Positions 8,071-16,977 of a stretch of DNA of 64,000 nucleotides are shown one piece after another (position 1 is the first letter of the stretch; each line of letters starts with the position of its first letter). The notes beneath the pieces are model-generated. The model did not search any database, was not told the DNA's origin, and saw nothing but the letters and a program-made list of their open reading frames with translations. A program made the position numbers and the translations under genes. Origin of the DNA: Echinicola rosea. GTDB lineage: Bacteria; Bacteroidota; Bacteroidia; Cytophagales; Cyclobacteriaceae. Location: positions 2,012,501 to 2,076,500 of the forward strand of contig NZ_CP040106.1 of NCBI RefSeq assembly GCF_005281475.1. Reading direction: 5' to 3'.

Positions 8071-9036
8071 TTATGTTTTTTCCTTTTCTGGTTTCCTGTG
8101 TAATCCTTTATAAGGATTGTAGCCGTTGGTGTTTTTTTGATAATACCCGGTGCCGTCATATGGACGCTTTTCTGGATGCTCCTTACATTCATCAGAGCAA
8201 GCTCCCTCATATTTCCACCCACATTCTTCACAAATTGGTACATGGATGTTACATTCCGGATTGGCACAATTGACCATTCGGTCAGATGGGGTTCCGCAAC
8301 AATGGCACTTGGAAATAACTTTAGGGTTTACTTTGTTGACATCTACGGCCACCCTGTTGTCAAAAACATAGCACTTTCCTTCAAAATCCGCTCCATCTGC
8401 CTCCATGCCATATTTAATGATCCCTCCGTGCAATTGGTACACGTCTTCAAATCCCTGCTCCAGCAGGTACGCAGATGCCTTTTCACACTTGATTCCTCCA
8501 GTACAATAGGTGAGTACCTTTTTGTTTTTTAAGTGCTCCAGCTCTTTTATTTTGTCTGGGAAATCCCTAAAATTATCGATGTCGAGTCTCACCGCATTTT
8601 TAAAGTGGCCAAGCTCATGTTCGTAATTTGATCTGACATCCAATATGACCACGTCTTCCTGATCTTTCAAAGCCCTAAATTCAGCAGGTTCTAGGTGTTT
8701 TCCTGTCCGTAAGTTGGGATTGATATGTCGAAGACGGGAATGGACGATCTCTGGTTTTACCCTAACGTGAATCTTAGCAAATGCATGCTTGTCAAAATGA
8801 TCTACTTTGAATTCCGTTTTAGCAAATCGTGGATCCGATTTTACATATTCCATGTATCGGCCACAATCTTCCTTCAAGCCTGAGACAGTACCGTTCAGGC
8901 CTTCGGGTGAGATGATGATTCGTCCACGGATATTGTTCTCAACGCAGAATAAGTGGTGTTCTTCTCTGTATGCCTCAGGATCCTTGATCTCAGCATAGCA
9001 GTAATAAAGTAAAACGCTGTAATCTGAATTTTCCAT
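8071..9036 (-). CDS. trhO: tRNA uridine(34) hydroxylase, rhodanese-like
   Basis: The 321-residue protein has an N-terminal acylphosphatase-like fold region (VLLYYCYAEI, ISPEGLNGTVSG), a rhodanese domain (about 120-220) with active Cys178 in YCTGGIKCE, and a C-terminal Cys-rich tail with three CxxC-like pairs (CHCCG, CEECG, CSDEC). This is the TrhO (YceA) family, which uses oxygen to hydroxylate U34 of certain tRNAs. Length and motifs are typical. The gene sits 10 bases upstream of the nucleoside phosphorylase, both on the minus strand. Confidence 0.92.
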   Translation of the reverse strand: MENSDYSVLLYYCYAEIKDPEAYREEHHLFCVENNIRGRIIISPEGLNGTVSGLKEDCGRYMEYVKSDPRFAKTEFKVDHFDKHAFAKIHVRVKPEIVHSRLRHINPNLRTGKHLEPAEFRALKDQEDVVILDVRSNYEHELGHFKNAVRLDIDNFRDFPDKIKELEHLKNKKVLTYCTGGIKCEKASAYLLEQGFEDVYQLHGGIIKYGMEADGADFEGKCYVFDNRVAVDVNKVNPKVISKCHCCGTPSDRMVNCANPECNIHVPICEECGWKYEGACSDECKEHPEKRPYDGTGYYQKNTNGYNPYKGLHRKPEKEKT

Positions 9037-9161
9037 AACTAAAGCCCTGTTTCCGGCAGGGTGTTTTGGTAAAAGGTTAAGTTAATAAGTTACTAATTTT
9101 TTTGGTTACTTGTCGCAAGCTTCCTATTAGGAAACCAATTTATATTGTGGACGCTTCAATA

Positions 9162-9809
9162 CTATTTGTTCATGGCTACGGCAGGATTACCGAATACGGT
9201 GGCCTCTTCTTCCACGTCTGCAATCACGACAGATCCTGCACCTACACGTGCATTTGCCCCGATCTTCACACCAGAAACTACTGTTACGCCTGAACCTATG
9301 AAGGCTCCCTTTTTGATGGTTACGCCTGAGTTGATGACTGCACCGGCACCGACTTGGACAAAATCATCGAGTTTGGCTCCATGGTCTATGATTGCTCCTG
9401 TGTGAAATATTCCATGGCTGCCTACCTCCGCACCAGTACCGATATGTACACGGGCATTGATAAAATTACCGTGGCCAATGATCGCATCAGAGGAAATATT
9501 GGCAGTTTTATGAATAGCATTGATCGGCTGGGTTTTCCTTCTCTCGTTGAGCAATTTTACCAGAAACTGTCTGTATTCATTGTCATCAACGGCTACAAAA
9601 GCTTCCGATTTTTTACCGATAAGCTTCAGGTAACCATCATCTTCTGGATTTCCCAATACAGGCACCACATTGATCTCCGTGCCGTGGAGACTTTCATCCT
9701 CATCCAAAAAGCCATACACTGTCACTTCATTACTATTGAATATTTCTAAAGCTGGCTGTGCAATGCCTTTTGCGCCTAATATTATTACTGGTTTTTCCAT
9801 AGTCTCCAT
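9162..9809 (-). CDS. NeuD/PglD-like sugar O- or N-acyltransferase
   Basis: The protein has 215 residues, with a second in-frame ATG three codons in at 9800. An N-terminal Rossmann-like PglD_N domain (VIILGAKGIAQPALEIF) is followed from about residue 95 by hexapeptide repeats (IGHGNFINARVHIGTG, VGAGAVINSGVTIKKG, IGSGVTVVSGVKIG). These form a left-handed beta-helix that binds an acyl-CoA donor. Such enzymes acetylate nucleotide-linked sugars for cell-surface glycans. No glycan biosynthesis genes are adjacent, so the substrate is unknown. The family call is firm. Confidence 0.85.
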   Translation of the reverse strand: METMEKPVIILGAKGIAQPALEIFNSNEVTVYGFLDEDESLHGTEINVVPVLGNPEDDGYLKLIGKKSEAFVAVDDNEYRQFLVKLLNERRKTQPINAIHKTANISSDAIIGHGNFINARVHIGTGAEVGSHGIFHTGAIIDHGAKLDDFVQVGAGAVINSGVTIKKGAFIGSGVTVVSGVKIGANARVGAGSVVIADVEEEATVFGNPAVAMNK

Positions 9810-9855
9810 CGTTTAGTCCGCAAAATTACGCTAAATTCCGGTTGGAACCAAAATA

Positions 9856-11148
9856 TCATTTTGCCGGTCTCAAGAGGTTTTGTCCAATTTTACAATCCAG
9901 GCATTTTTTAGGGTAACAATAGGAGTGGTGGATGCCGATCATCCCTTGTGTATCAAAAGCGTTTTCAGGCGACCAATCTTCCTTTTCAAAGGCTGCAATT
10001 ATCCGGTTATCTTCTGCGGGGATTTCTTGCAGAAAATCAAAACACCGTTCCCGCCAACCTTCGTCATCCGTAAACTTTCCAAAGGCGTACCAGAGGGGAA
10101 CAATGAAGTTTATGCCCAAATGATTTAAGGTACGTTTGGTCAATAGCCTGTTTTGAGGTTTTCCACTTGGTTTGCTCAATTGGTTATGGTGTTCCCAATA
10201 GGCGTTGGGTTTTGCCCTGAAAAGCCCCTCCAGGTCAGAGATGGTACGCACCTGATTGGTCAGTAATGAAAATAAATTGGGGCTTTTGGAGAGTATTGCG
10301 ACCAACTGGCTGATTCTGACAGGTGGGTAATTGCCCGGTCTTACCCTCATAAACTTCCATTCTGCTGGGTAGATGGCTTCCTTTAACTGGTATTTTTTTC
10401 GATAAAACTCATATTCTTTTTTCATGAAAAGGGTATAGTCATCTGGTTTGTCTTGGTAGCAGAAACCTGCTTGCCCCATCAGAAGTGCTTCCTGCACAAG
10501 GGGTTGATTGGCATGTTTTTTTACTAACCGGTAGGGCATTTCCCTGGCCAGTTTCAGCATCGGTAAACTGTTTACTTTAAAACCAAAACAATGGAACAGC
10601 CATCTGTAAGCCACTTCTTCCCAATCTCCCGAGGTTGACTTAACTTCTTCATGGATCAAATGTGATTTTTGCTGGAGTCGCTCTATTAATGCCCGTTCGA
10701 GCATAGAAAATTTGATGATAGGCTTTACCTCATCCAAAAAATCGCTACAAAGCAGCTGTTTACGCGTATTGATCAATCGTCGATAGTTTCTTAGCACATC
10801 CAGGAATATTTTCCCTTTGAGTGCCAAAGTTGGTATGGTGGTTCCATCCTTTCGACGCACTTCTGTATCATGCACCCAAACGACGTGCAGGATGACTGAA
10901 TCATAATTTTTATCTGATTCATGTCCGTGGACATTCCAATCGGAAGACCGGATATGGACTTCAATATTACCAAAAAAGTCCATTTGGTCGATGACAATGT
11001 GTGCTTCTGAAAAGTCTGGGCCTTCGTGGGAATTTTGAAAACCAATTTTCTTGATTTCCAGTACCGAATCAGTGACGGTGGTCAGCCCTTGTTTGTCGAA
11101 ATACTGGTACTTCCAGACCGCATGAATAAAATCTTCCTTAAAGTGCAT
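9856..11148 (-). CDS. DUF2851 family protein
   Basis: The protein has 430 residues from ATG 11148 (MHFKEDFIHAVWKYQ); another ATG lies six codons upstream. It matches the DUF2851 pattern: an N-terminal FIHAVWKYQYFD, NSHEGPDFSEAHIVID, FFGNIEVHIRSSDW, and a C-terminal cluster YCYPKKCLDCKIGQNLL with three cysteines that could bind metal. There is no signal peptide or membrane helix. The family is common in Bacteroidota and its function is not established. The EGPDFSEA and EVHIRSSDW motifs hint at a nuclease-like acidic site, but this is speculation. Confidence 0.85.
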   Translation of the reverse strand: MHFKEDFIHAVWKYQYFDKQGLTTVTDSVLEIKKIGFQNSHEGPDFSEAHIVIDQMDFFGNIEVHIRSSDWNVHGHESDKNYDSVILHVVWVHDTEVRRKDGTTIPTLALKGKIFLDVLRNYRRLINTRKQLLCSDFLDEVKPIIKFSMLERALIERLQQKSHLIHEEVKSTSGDWEEVAYRWLFHCFGFKVNSLPMLKLAREMPYRLVKKHANQPLVQEALLMGQAGFCYQDKPDDYTLFMKKEYEFYRKKYQLKEAIYPAEWKFMRVRPGNYPPVRISQLVAILSKSPNLFSLLTNQVRTISDLEGLFRAKPNAYWEHHNQLSKPSGKPQNRLLTKRTLNHLGINFIVPLWYAFGKFTDDEGWRERCFDFLQEIPAEDNRIIAAFEKEDWSPENAFDTQGMIGIHHSYCYPKKCLDCKIGQNLLRPAK

Positions 11149-11313
11149 ATCCAAACAAAAAATCAAAATTCCCTGTTGATCAATGGGAGAATTTAGGATA
11201 AAATCGATGAATCAAAAAAATATCCTCCTGAAGAGCGGTAAAGTAGGTGATTTACATCTATTCTTGGTAATAGTCAATTGGAAGAAAGAAGGGAAATCTC
11301 CTTATATCGACCT

Positions 11314-12129
11314 TCAGCAGTACCGCTCCAAGAGCTTGGCCATTTCCTTCTGAAGTTTTTCGGCCTCTAACCTTGCTTGATCTCCAAAATCCTTGCCTTC
11401 AGAGGCGTAGATGATTCCACGAGAGGAATTGACCAAAAGACCGCAGGTGGTGTTCATGCCGTATTTGGCCACTTCTTCAAGACTTCCTCCCTGAGCCCCC
11501 ACGCCAGGAACCAAAAAGAAATGTTCTGGGGCATATTTTCGCACTTCTGCAATCCGCTCTCCGCGAGTAGCTCCTACCACATACATGAGGTTATCATCAG
11601 TTCCCCACTGTTGGCTTTTTTCCAGTACTTGTTGAAATAGCGGTTTTCTTCCACTTGTTTCCAGCACCTGAAAATCCTTGCTTCCCTCATTGGAGGTCAA
11701 CGCCAAAAGGATCACCCACTTCCCTTCAAATTCCAAAAAAGGCCCTACGCTGTCCTTACCCATGTAAGGCGCCACCGTAATAGAATCAAAATCCATCTGT
11801 TCAAAAAATGCCTTGGCATACAACATAGACGTATTGCCAATATCGCCTCTTTTGGCATCAGCAATGGTAAAGATGTCCTTTGGAATGTATTCCAGGGTCT
11901 TTTGAAGGCTTTCCCAACCTTTTGGCCCTAGGGCTTCATAAAAAGCAATGTTGGGTTTGTAGGCCACTGCAAAATCAGCAGTTTTGTCGATGATCTCTTT
12001 GTTGAATGCAAAGATCGGATCATCTTCTTTTAAGAGGTGCTGGGGAATCCTTCCCAAGTCAGTATCCAAGCCAACGCATAGAAATGATGCTTTTTTCTGA
12101 ATATTGCCAAATAGGGTTTTCTTATCCAT
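11314..12129 (-). CDS. pyrF: orotidine 5'-phosphate decarboxylase, type 2
   Basis: The protein has 271 residues from ATG 12129 ([16 protein letters not shown]); the longer frame upstream is not like the family. It shows the catalytic [11 protein letters not shown] motif (Asp91, Lys93, Asp96), [10 protein letters not shown] near the start and PGVGAQGG near the phosphate site. It decarboxylates OMP to UMP, the last step of de novo pyrimidine synthesis. The length and the GLDTD start place it in the type 2 (long, mycobacterial-like) group. pyrD of the same pathway lies 3.5 kb upstream on the same strand, but ftsK and lolA stand between. Confidence 0.93.
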   Translation of the reverse strand: MDKKTLFGNIQKKASFLCVGLDTDLGRIPQHLLKEDDPIFAFNKEIIDKTADFAVAYKPNIAFYEALGPKGWESLQKTLEYIPKDIFTIADAKRGDIGNTSMLYAKAFFEQMDFDSITVAPYMGKDSVGPFLEFEGKWVILLALTSNEGSKDFQVLETSGRKPLFQQVLEKSQQWGTDDNLMYVVGATRGERIAEVRKYAPEHFFLVPGVGAQGGSLEEVAKYGMNTTCGLLVNSSRGIIYASEGKDFGDQARLEAEKLQKEMAKLLERYC

Positions 12130-12347
12130 TTTTTTCGAAGGTTTCCGCAAAAATATAAAATAACCCGCCAATCTGAAACTCCCTGTTCCTAATTGAGTGA
12201 TTTTTGAACTGAGCGGCAAAGTTGAGGGGAAGCAGATAGTACAGGTTGCGTATAAACCATGGGGTTTTCCAGGAAAGGATTGGTCGGGTTGGGCGTAGTC
12301 TCCTTGACACTAGATTCAGGTCTCCTATGCGCAAAATAAGATATAAG

Positions 12348-12374
12348 AAAAAAGCCAGCACGTAAATGCTGGCT
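12348..12374 (-). terminator. lolA terminator
   Basis: Read on the minus strand, AGCCAGCA-TTTACG-TGCTGGCT is followed by TTTTTTCTTAT. It lies 31 bases after the lolA stop and should end that transcript before pyrF. Confidence 0.85.
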
Positions 12375-12404
12375 CATAGAATTATTTGGTTTAATGAAAA
12401 TGGG

Positions 12405-13058
12405 CTAACGTAAGTCAATGACTTCCACGCCGGGATGTTTGTTTGGGTCAAATGTGAAAAAGGATAATCCTAAATTGACATCAGTATCCACCTCGTTAAA
12501 CTCGTACTTGAATGTTCCCCCGTCACTATCCGATACTTCCCATGCGAGCAAATCTTTATTGGCCTTATCCACAAATAGAATGATCTTTTGAAATTGTGCC
12601 TTGGAATTTTCGGCAGTCAGCAAGATTTTTTGGGCTTTCTTGCCATTTTGAATTTTCTCGCCTTTTAATTCGTAATCATAGCCTTTTTTGTACAGGTTGT
12701 AGATACTGGATGGGGTGAGCTCGTCCGTGTCTTTACTGACGGTATTGACGGTGACTTCCTGATAATTATTGGATTTAATAAAAGTCCAGACCGTTTTGCC
12801 ATCATTATAAACCTCTTGGTCCGGCAGAACTAACTTGTATCGGTTGCCATTGACGGCCACTTCACCAGTGCTGCGCTGACTGGCTCCATCCAGGTCATTG
12901 TAATAATAATATTCAAAGGTGGCTTTTAGCCCGTCTAGAGACTGATATCGCTCACTCATCTGATCCAGCAACGCCTTAGCATCAGGATCTTTTTGTGCCC
13001 ATAAATTGGTCTGTAAACAGCCTATAAGCAGACCGAGTAGTATAATCTTTTTCAACAT
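12405..13058 (-). CDS. lolA: outer-membrane lipoprotein carrier protein LolA-like
   Basis: The 217-residue protein starts with a clear Sec signal peptide (MLKKIILLGLLIGCLQTNLWAQ, split after AQ). It continues with the LolA fold pattern: an early helix (DPDAKALLDQMSERYQSLDGLKATFEY), then beta strands, with VAVNGNRYKLVLPDQEVYNDGKTVW. LolA binds lipoproteins in the periplasm and hands them to the outer membrane, a heavily used route in this lipoprotein-rich group. It lies 30 bases after ftsK on the same strand, an arrangement often seen in Bacteroidota, so the two are likely co-transcribed. Confidence 0.87.
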   Translation of the reverse strand: MLKKIILLGLLIGCLQTNLWAQKDPDAKALLDQMSERYQSLDGLKATFEYYYYNDLDGASQRSTGEVAVNGNRYKLVLPDQEVYNDGKTVWTFIKSNNYQEVTVNTVSKDTDELTPSSIYNLYKKGYDYELKGEKIQNGKKAQKILLTAENSKAQFQKIILFVDKANKDLLAWEVSDSDGGTFKYEFNEVDTDVNLGLSFFTFDPNKHPGVEVIDLR

Positions 13059-13088
13059 AATTGTAATCCAGTTAATAAGCTCTCGCTT

Positions 13089-15569
13089 TTAGAGGCTACT
13101 CAATAACTGTTCCAAACTAACCTCGTCTTGAATTAATACTTCCCTGGCTTTGCTTCCCTCAAAAGCGCCTACTACACCTGCAGCTTCCAATTGGTCGATA
13201 ATCCTTCCTGCACGGTTATATCCAAGTTTTAACTTTCTCTGTATCAATGATGTACTTCCTTGTTGATGCATTACGATCAGTCTGGCGGCATCTTCAAAAA
13301 GCGGATCACGATCGGCCAGGTCCACTTCTCCGACGCTGCTGTCACCATCCTCTCCTTCAAATTCAGGTAAAAGATAGGCATCACTGTATCCTCGTTGTTC
13401 TCCTATCCATTCACAGACCCTTTCCACTTCGGGAGTGTCTAGGAAAGCACATTGAAGACGGATGACATCGGAGCCTTGAGAAAGCAGCATATCCCCCATA
13501 CCAATGAGCTGTTCGGCACCACCTGCATCCAAAATTGTCCTACTGTCCACTTTGGATGTCACTCTAAATGATAGCCTGGCAGGGAAGTTTGCTTTGATAA
13601 TACCGGTAATTACGTTTACAGAAGGACGCTGGGTGGCCACTACCAAGTGAATTCCGATCGCTCTTGCCAGCTGGGCCAGCCGGGCAATCGGCCCTTCAAT
13701 TTCTTTACCGGCGGTCATCATCAAGTCGGCCAGTTCGTCAATCACCAGTACAATGTATGGCATGAATTTGTGCCCCTTTTCGGGATTGAGTTTACGCGCC
13801 ACAAATTTGGCATTGTACTCTTTTAGGTTTCGGCAGCCCGCATCTTTCAGGAGGTCATACCTGTTGTCCATTTCGGTACACAGTGAGTTTAGGGTATAGA
13901 TGACCTTTTTGGTATCGGTGATGATCGCATCATCTGCATTGGGCAGCTTGGCAAGGAAATGGCGTTCGATTTTATTGAATAAAGTCAATTCCACCTTCTT
14001 GGGATCTACCAATACAAATTTCAATTGTGATGGATGTTTCTTGTAAACCAATGACGCTAAGATCACATTCAGGCCGACTGATTTACCTTGTCCCGTAGCG
14101 CCCGCCATAAGCAGGTGGGGCATTTTGGCCAGATCGAAAACAAATACTTCGTTGCTAATGGTTTTGCCCAGAGCAACAGGAAGGTCTTTGTCACTCTTCA
14201 TGAATTTTTCCGTACCGAGTACAGATCCTGCGGCTACCAATTCCCTGTTTTTGTTGGGAACCTCTATGCCGATGGTGCCTTTGCCAGGAATGGGAGCAAT
14301 GATCCTAATTCCCAAGGCAGCCAAGCTAAGGGCGATGTCGTCTTCCAAGTTTTTGATCTTGGAAATTTTCACCCCGGGATCTGGGACAATCTCATAGAGC
14401 GTCACTGTGGGGCCAATGGTCGCCTTGATTTCCTGGATGCCGATTTTGAAGTTGACCAGGGTCTCGACGATCTTGTTCTTATTTTCCTCCAGCTCTTGCC
14501 GGGTCACGGTTACTTTTTGCTGGTCGTATTCATTAAGCAGGTCAATGCTCGGATATTGGTAACTCGGAAGGTCGAGAGTGGGATCGTAGGGATCGAGGTT
14601 TTCTACTTCACTGACTTTCTTCTCCTCTTGCGCACTCGTCTCTACGGTGAACTTCTTGTCGTCAGCGGCTTTTTCTTCTTCTAGATCATCAGCGGTTTCC
14701 AACTCGTCGATATTGAAGGCAGGTTCTGAAGCAGGTGCTTTTTTCTTCTCTGCTTGGTTGGACTTGATGGTCCAACTTTGTTCGTCTTCTTCCTCTTCTT
14801 TCACCTCTTCCTCTATCATTAACTCCTCTTCTTCGACCATTTCTTCTTCGATTGGATCCTTTTTGCCCTTGGCCTCTTTTGCCAGAGGTGCAGCGGGCTC
14901 AGGATCCGATATTGGAGTATCGGATTTTAGATCGGACTGTAGCCAGTCAATATGCGTGATGTTAAAAAAGAAAACGACAAAGATCAGTAATGACCCAAAA
15001 ATCAAAATGAAAGTTCCCCAGCCCAAGAATTCATCAGCTAGTACGGCCATTTCATAGCCAAAGCCCCCACTTAGGAATTGCAAGTAGCTAAAGCCTTTCA
15101 GAATGTGTACCACATAACCGAGCAAAAGCCCCAGCCAAAACACAAAGAACAGCCCAAAAACGCTGTATTGCGTCATGGGGATCAGGGATTTTTTGAAGGC
15201 CCATTTGAAGCCAAGCAAAAATAAAAAAGGGGGCAATAAAAAGGCTGCCAATCCAAACCACCTAAATATCAACCAATGGGACACATAGGCTCCAGCATAT
15301 CCCAGCCAGTTTCTCGCTTCGGCGGCATTTTGTCGCAAAGTGACCGCTGGATCCCCTCCTGTGACCACACTCTGGTCAGCGGGGCCCGTGAATAAATATC
15401 CCAAAAAAGCAAAAAACAAAAATAGCCCGATCATCATAAACAATATCCCGAATGACAGCCCTATTTTCTTGTCTTTTAGTGCTCCTAAGGAAAAGTTAAA
15501 CGTGCTTTTCTTCTTTTTGGCTTTTTCTTTTTTTCTAAATGTATTTGATTTATAAGTGTTTGAAGCCAT
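13089..15569 (-). CDS. ftsK: DNA translocase FtsK/SpoIIIE
   Basis: The 826-residue protein has four probable membrane helices in the first ~210 residues. An acidic linker (about 225-330, with EEEEVKEEEEDEQ) comes next, then the motor. The motor has Walker A GATGQGKS near residue 490, Walker B YIVLVIDELADLMM and the ATQRPSVNVITG segment. The C-terminal ~65 residues form the winged-helix gamma domain (STSLIQRKLKLGYNRAGRIIDQLE) that reads KOPS-like sites. It pumps the chromosome termini through the closing septum and activates XerC/XerD; an xerD-like gene lies 11 kb away. All parts are present. Confidence 0.95.
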   Translation of the reverse strand: MASNTYKSNTFRKKEKAKKKKSTFNFSLGALKDKKIGLSFGILFMMIGLFLFFAFLGYLFTGPADQSVVTGGDPAVTLRQNAAEARNWLGYAGAYVSHWLIFRWFGLAAFLLPPFLFLLGFKWAFKKSLIPMTQYSVFGLFFVFWLGLLLGYVVHILKGFSYLQFLSGGFGYEMAVLADEFLGWGTFILIFGSLLIFVVFFFNITHIDWLQSDLKSDTPISDPEPAAPLAKEAKGKKDPIEEEMVEEEELMIEEEVKEEEEDEQSWTIKSNQAEKKKAPASEPAFNIDELETADDLEEEKAADDKKFTVETSAQEEKKVSEVENLDPYDPTLDLPSYQYPSIDLLNEYDQQKVTVTRQELEENKNKIVETLVNFKIGIQEIKATIGPTVTLYEIVPDPGVKISKIKNLEDDIALSLAALGIRIIAPIPGKGTIGIEVPNKNRELVAAGSVLGTEKFMKSDKDLPVALGKTISNEVFVFDLAKMPHLLMAGATGQGKSVGLNVILASLVYKKHPSQLKFVLVDPKKVELTLFNKIERHFLAKLPNADDAIITDTKKVIYTLNSLCTEMDNRYDLLKDAGCRNLKEYNAKFVARKLNPEKGHKFMPYIVLVIDELADLMMTAGKEIEGPIARLAQLARAIGIHLVVATQRPSVNVITGIIKANFPARLSFRVTSKVDSRTILDAGGAEQLIGMGDMLLSQGSDVIRLQCAFLDTPEVERVCEWIGEQRGYSDAYLLPEFEGEDGDSSVGEVDLADRDPLFEDAARLIVMHQQGSTSLIQRKLKLGYNRAGRIIDQLEAAGVVGAFEGSKAREVLIQDEVSLEQLLSSL

Positions 15570-15632
15570 AATTCTTCAATATGTCCTTGGTATAAAAGGT
15601 AAGTTAATTGTAATCGACTAATAATTAAAGCA

Positions 15633-16679
15633 TCATTTGCTGTAATGCTCTTTTAGGCCCTTTTTGATGGCTTTCATCAATCCTGGGCCCTCGTAAATCA
15701 TTCCAGAATAAACCTGTACCAATGAAGCTCCAGCTTCAAGCTTTTCGATCGCATCCTGAGCGCTGAAAATCCCTCCCACGCCGATAATAGGAAAAGTGCC
15801 TCCGGATTTTTCAGATAGGTAACGAATGACTTCTGTGCTTCTTTTACCAAGGACTTTTCCACTGACCCCTCCTGCACCCAAAGCGTCCACCTTGCTGGCA
15901 TCTGTCCTTAGCCCAGACCGGTCTATGGTCGTGTTGGTCGCTATCACGCCATCGATTCCTGTTTCTTTGACGATTTCGATGATGTCATCTAGCTGTCCGT
16001 CCGTTAGGTCTGGGGCAATCTTAAGCAAAATAGGCTTGGGATGGTCCTTTTCGTCATTGCGCACCTTTACCAAGGAAAGCAATTGTTTGAGCGGTTCTTT
16101 TTCCTGCAGATCACGGAGATTGGGTGTGTTGGGTGAGCTGACATTCACCACAAAGTAGTCCACATAGGCATGTAAAGTATCCAGGCAATACAAATAATCA
16201 GATGCCGCGTTTTCGTTGGGGGTGACCTTGTTTTTTCCAATATTGCCACCGATCAGAACCTTGGAAGTCCGCTTTTTCAATCTTTTTACAGCCTCGTCCA
16301 CACCGCCGTTGTTAAAGCCCATGCGATTGACCAGCGCCTCATCTTCAGGAAGTCTAAAAAGCCTCGGAAGTGGATTCCCATCTTGAGGTTTTGGGGTCAG
16401 TGTGCCTATTTCGATGAAGCCAAATCCTAACATAGCCATCTCATCGATCAATTTGGCATCTTTGTCAAATCCAGCTGCCAATCCCACTGGGTTTCTAAAC
16501 TTCAGGCCAAAAACCTCCCGCTCCAGTGAAGGGTGTTCGTACCCATACATACTGTTGATGACACTTTTTACCAAAGGCAAATTGAACGTGTTTTTAGTCA
16601 GTGAAAAGGTAAAGTGGTGGGCTTCCTCTGCACTTTTCTTGAATAAAAATGGCTTTAAAAGGGATTTGTACACAGACAT
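15633..16679 (-). CDS. pyrD: dihydroorotate dehydrogenase (quinone), class 2
   Basis: The 348-residue protein has an N-terminal amphipathic extension ([23 protein letters not shown]) typical of membrane-associated class 2 enzymes. The barrel follows, with [38 protein letters not shown] and NRMGFNNGG. The catalytic-base region reads [14 protein letters not shown], and the phosphate-binding end reads [14 protein letters not shown]. It oxidises dihydroorotate and passes electrons to menaquinone. Length and motifs are normal. Confidence 0.94.
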   Translation of the reverse strand: MSVYKSLLKPFLFKKSAEEAHHFTFSLTKNTFNLPLVKSVINSMYGYEHPSLEREVFGLKFRNPVGLAAGFDKDAKLIDEMAMLGFGFIEIGTLTPKPQDGNPLPRLFRLPEDEALVNRMGFNNGGVDEAVKRLKKRTSKVLIGGNIGKNKVTPNENAASDYLYCLDTLHAYVDYFVVNVSSPNTPNLRDLQEKEPLKQLLSLVKVRNDEKDHPKPILLKIAPDLTDGQLDDIIEIVKETGIDGVIATNTTIDRSGLRTDASKVDALGAGGVSGKVLGKRSTEVIRYLSEKSGGTFPIIGVGGIFSAQDAIEKLEAGASLVQVYSGMIYEGPGLMKAIKKGLKEHYSK

Positions 16680-16977
16680 TGTCGATTGATTTATCCGCTA
16701 AATTAATTGAATTAGACGAAACCTTCATGATGGAATAATTAATATATAAAAATCAATGGTGAATCATCCGTACTATTTATGTGCCTAAAGCCTGAAAGGC
16801 AAGCTCCTGATGGTAGTAGGACTTTTTTGATGGTTTTTTTAATAATAGCAAAAATTGTATCATGATTGGGAAAGGCTATGGGGAATACAGGTTAAGCCAG
16901 AAGCACTATTTTTATTTATATTTACAATCCTTTCTCCATTTTATCTGATTGTTATGGTCTATAGAAAAACGATTGTT
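16680..16977. other. divergent intergenic region between pyrD and the GH95 gene
   Basis: About 300 AT-rich bases separate two divergent genes, so promoters for both should lie here. A TTG-started extension of the GH95 frame begins at 16855 but adds hydrophobic residues before a clear lipoprotein signal, so it is not taken as coding. No convincing TAnnTTTG/TTG pair was found. Confidence 0.4.

Noticed and set aside
12304..12313. TTGACACTAG, identical to the right end of R2
   Set aside because: No matching left end or inner R2 blocks were found nearby, so it may be a chance 10-base match or a lone remnant.
16855..16977. TTG-started N-terminal extension of the GH95 gene
   Set aside because: ATG 16978 begins a standard lipoprotein signal; the extension adds an unlike hydrophobic segment.
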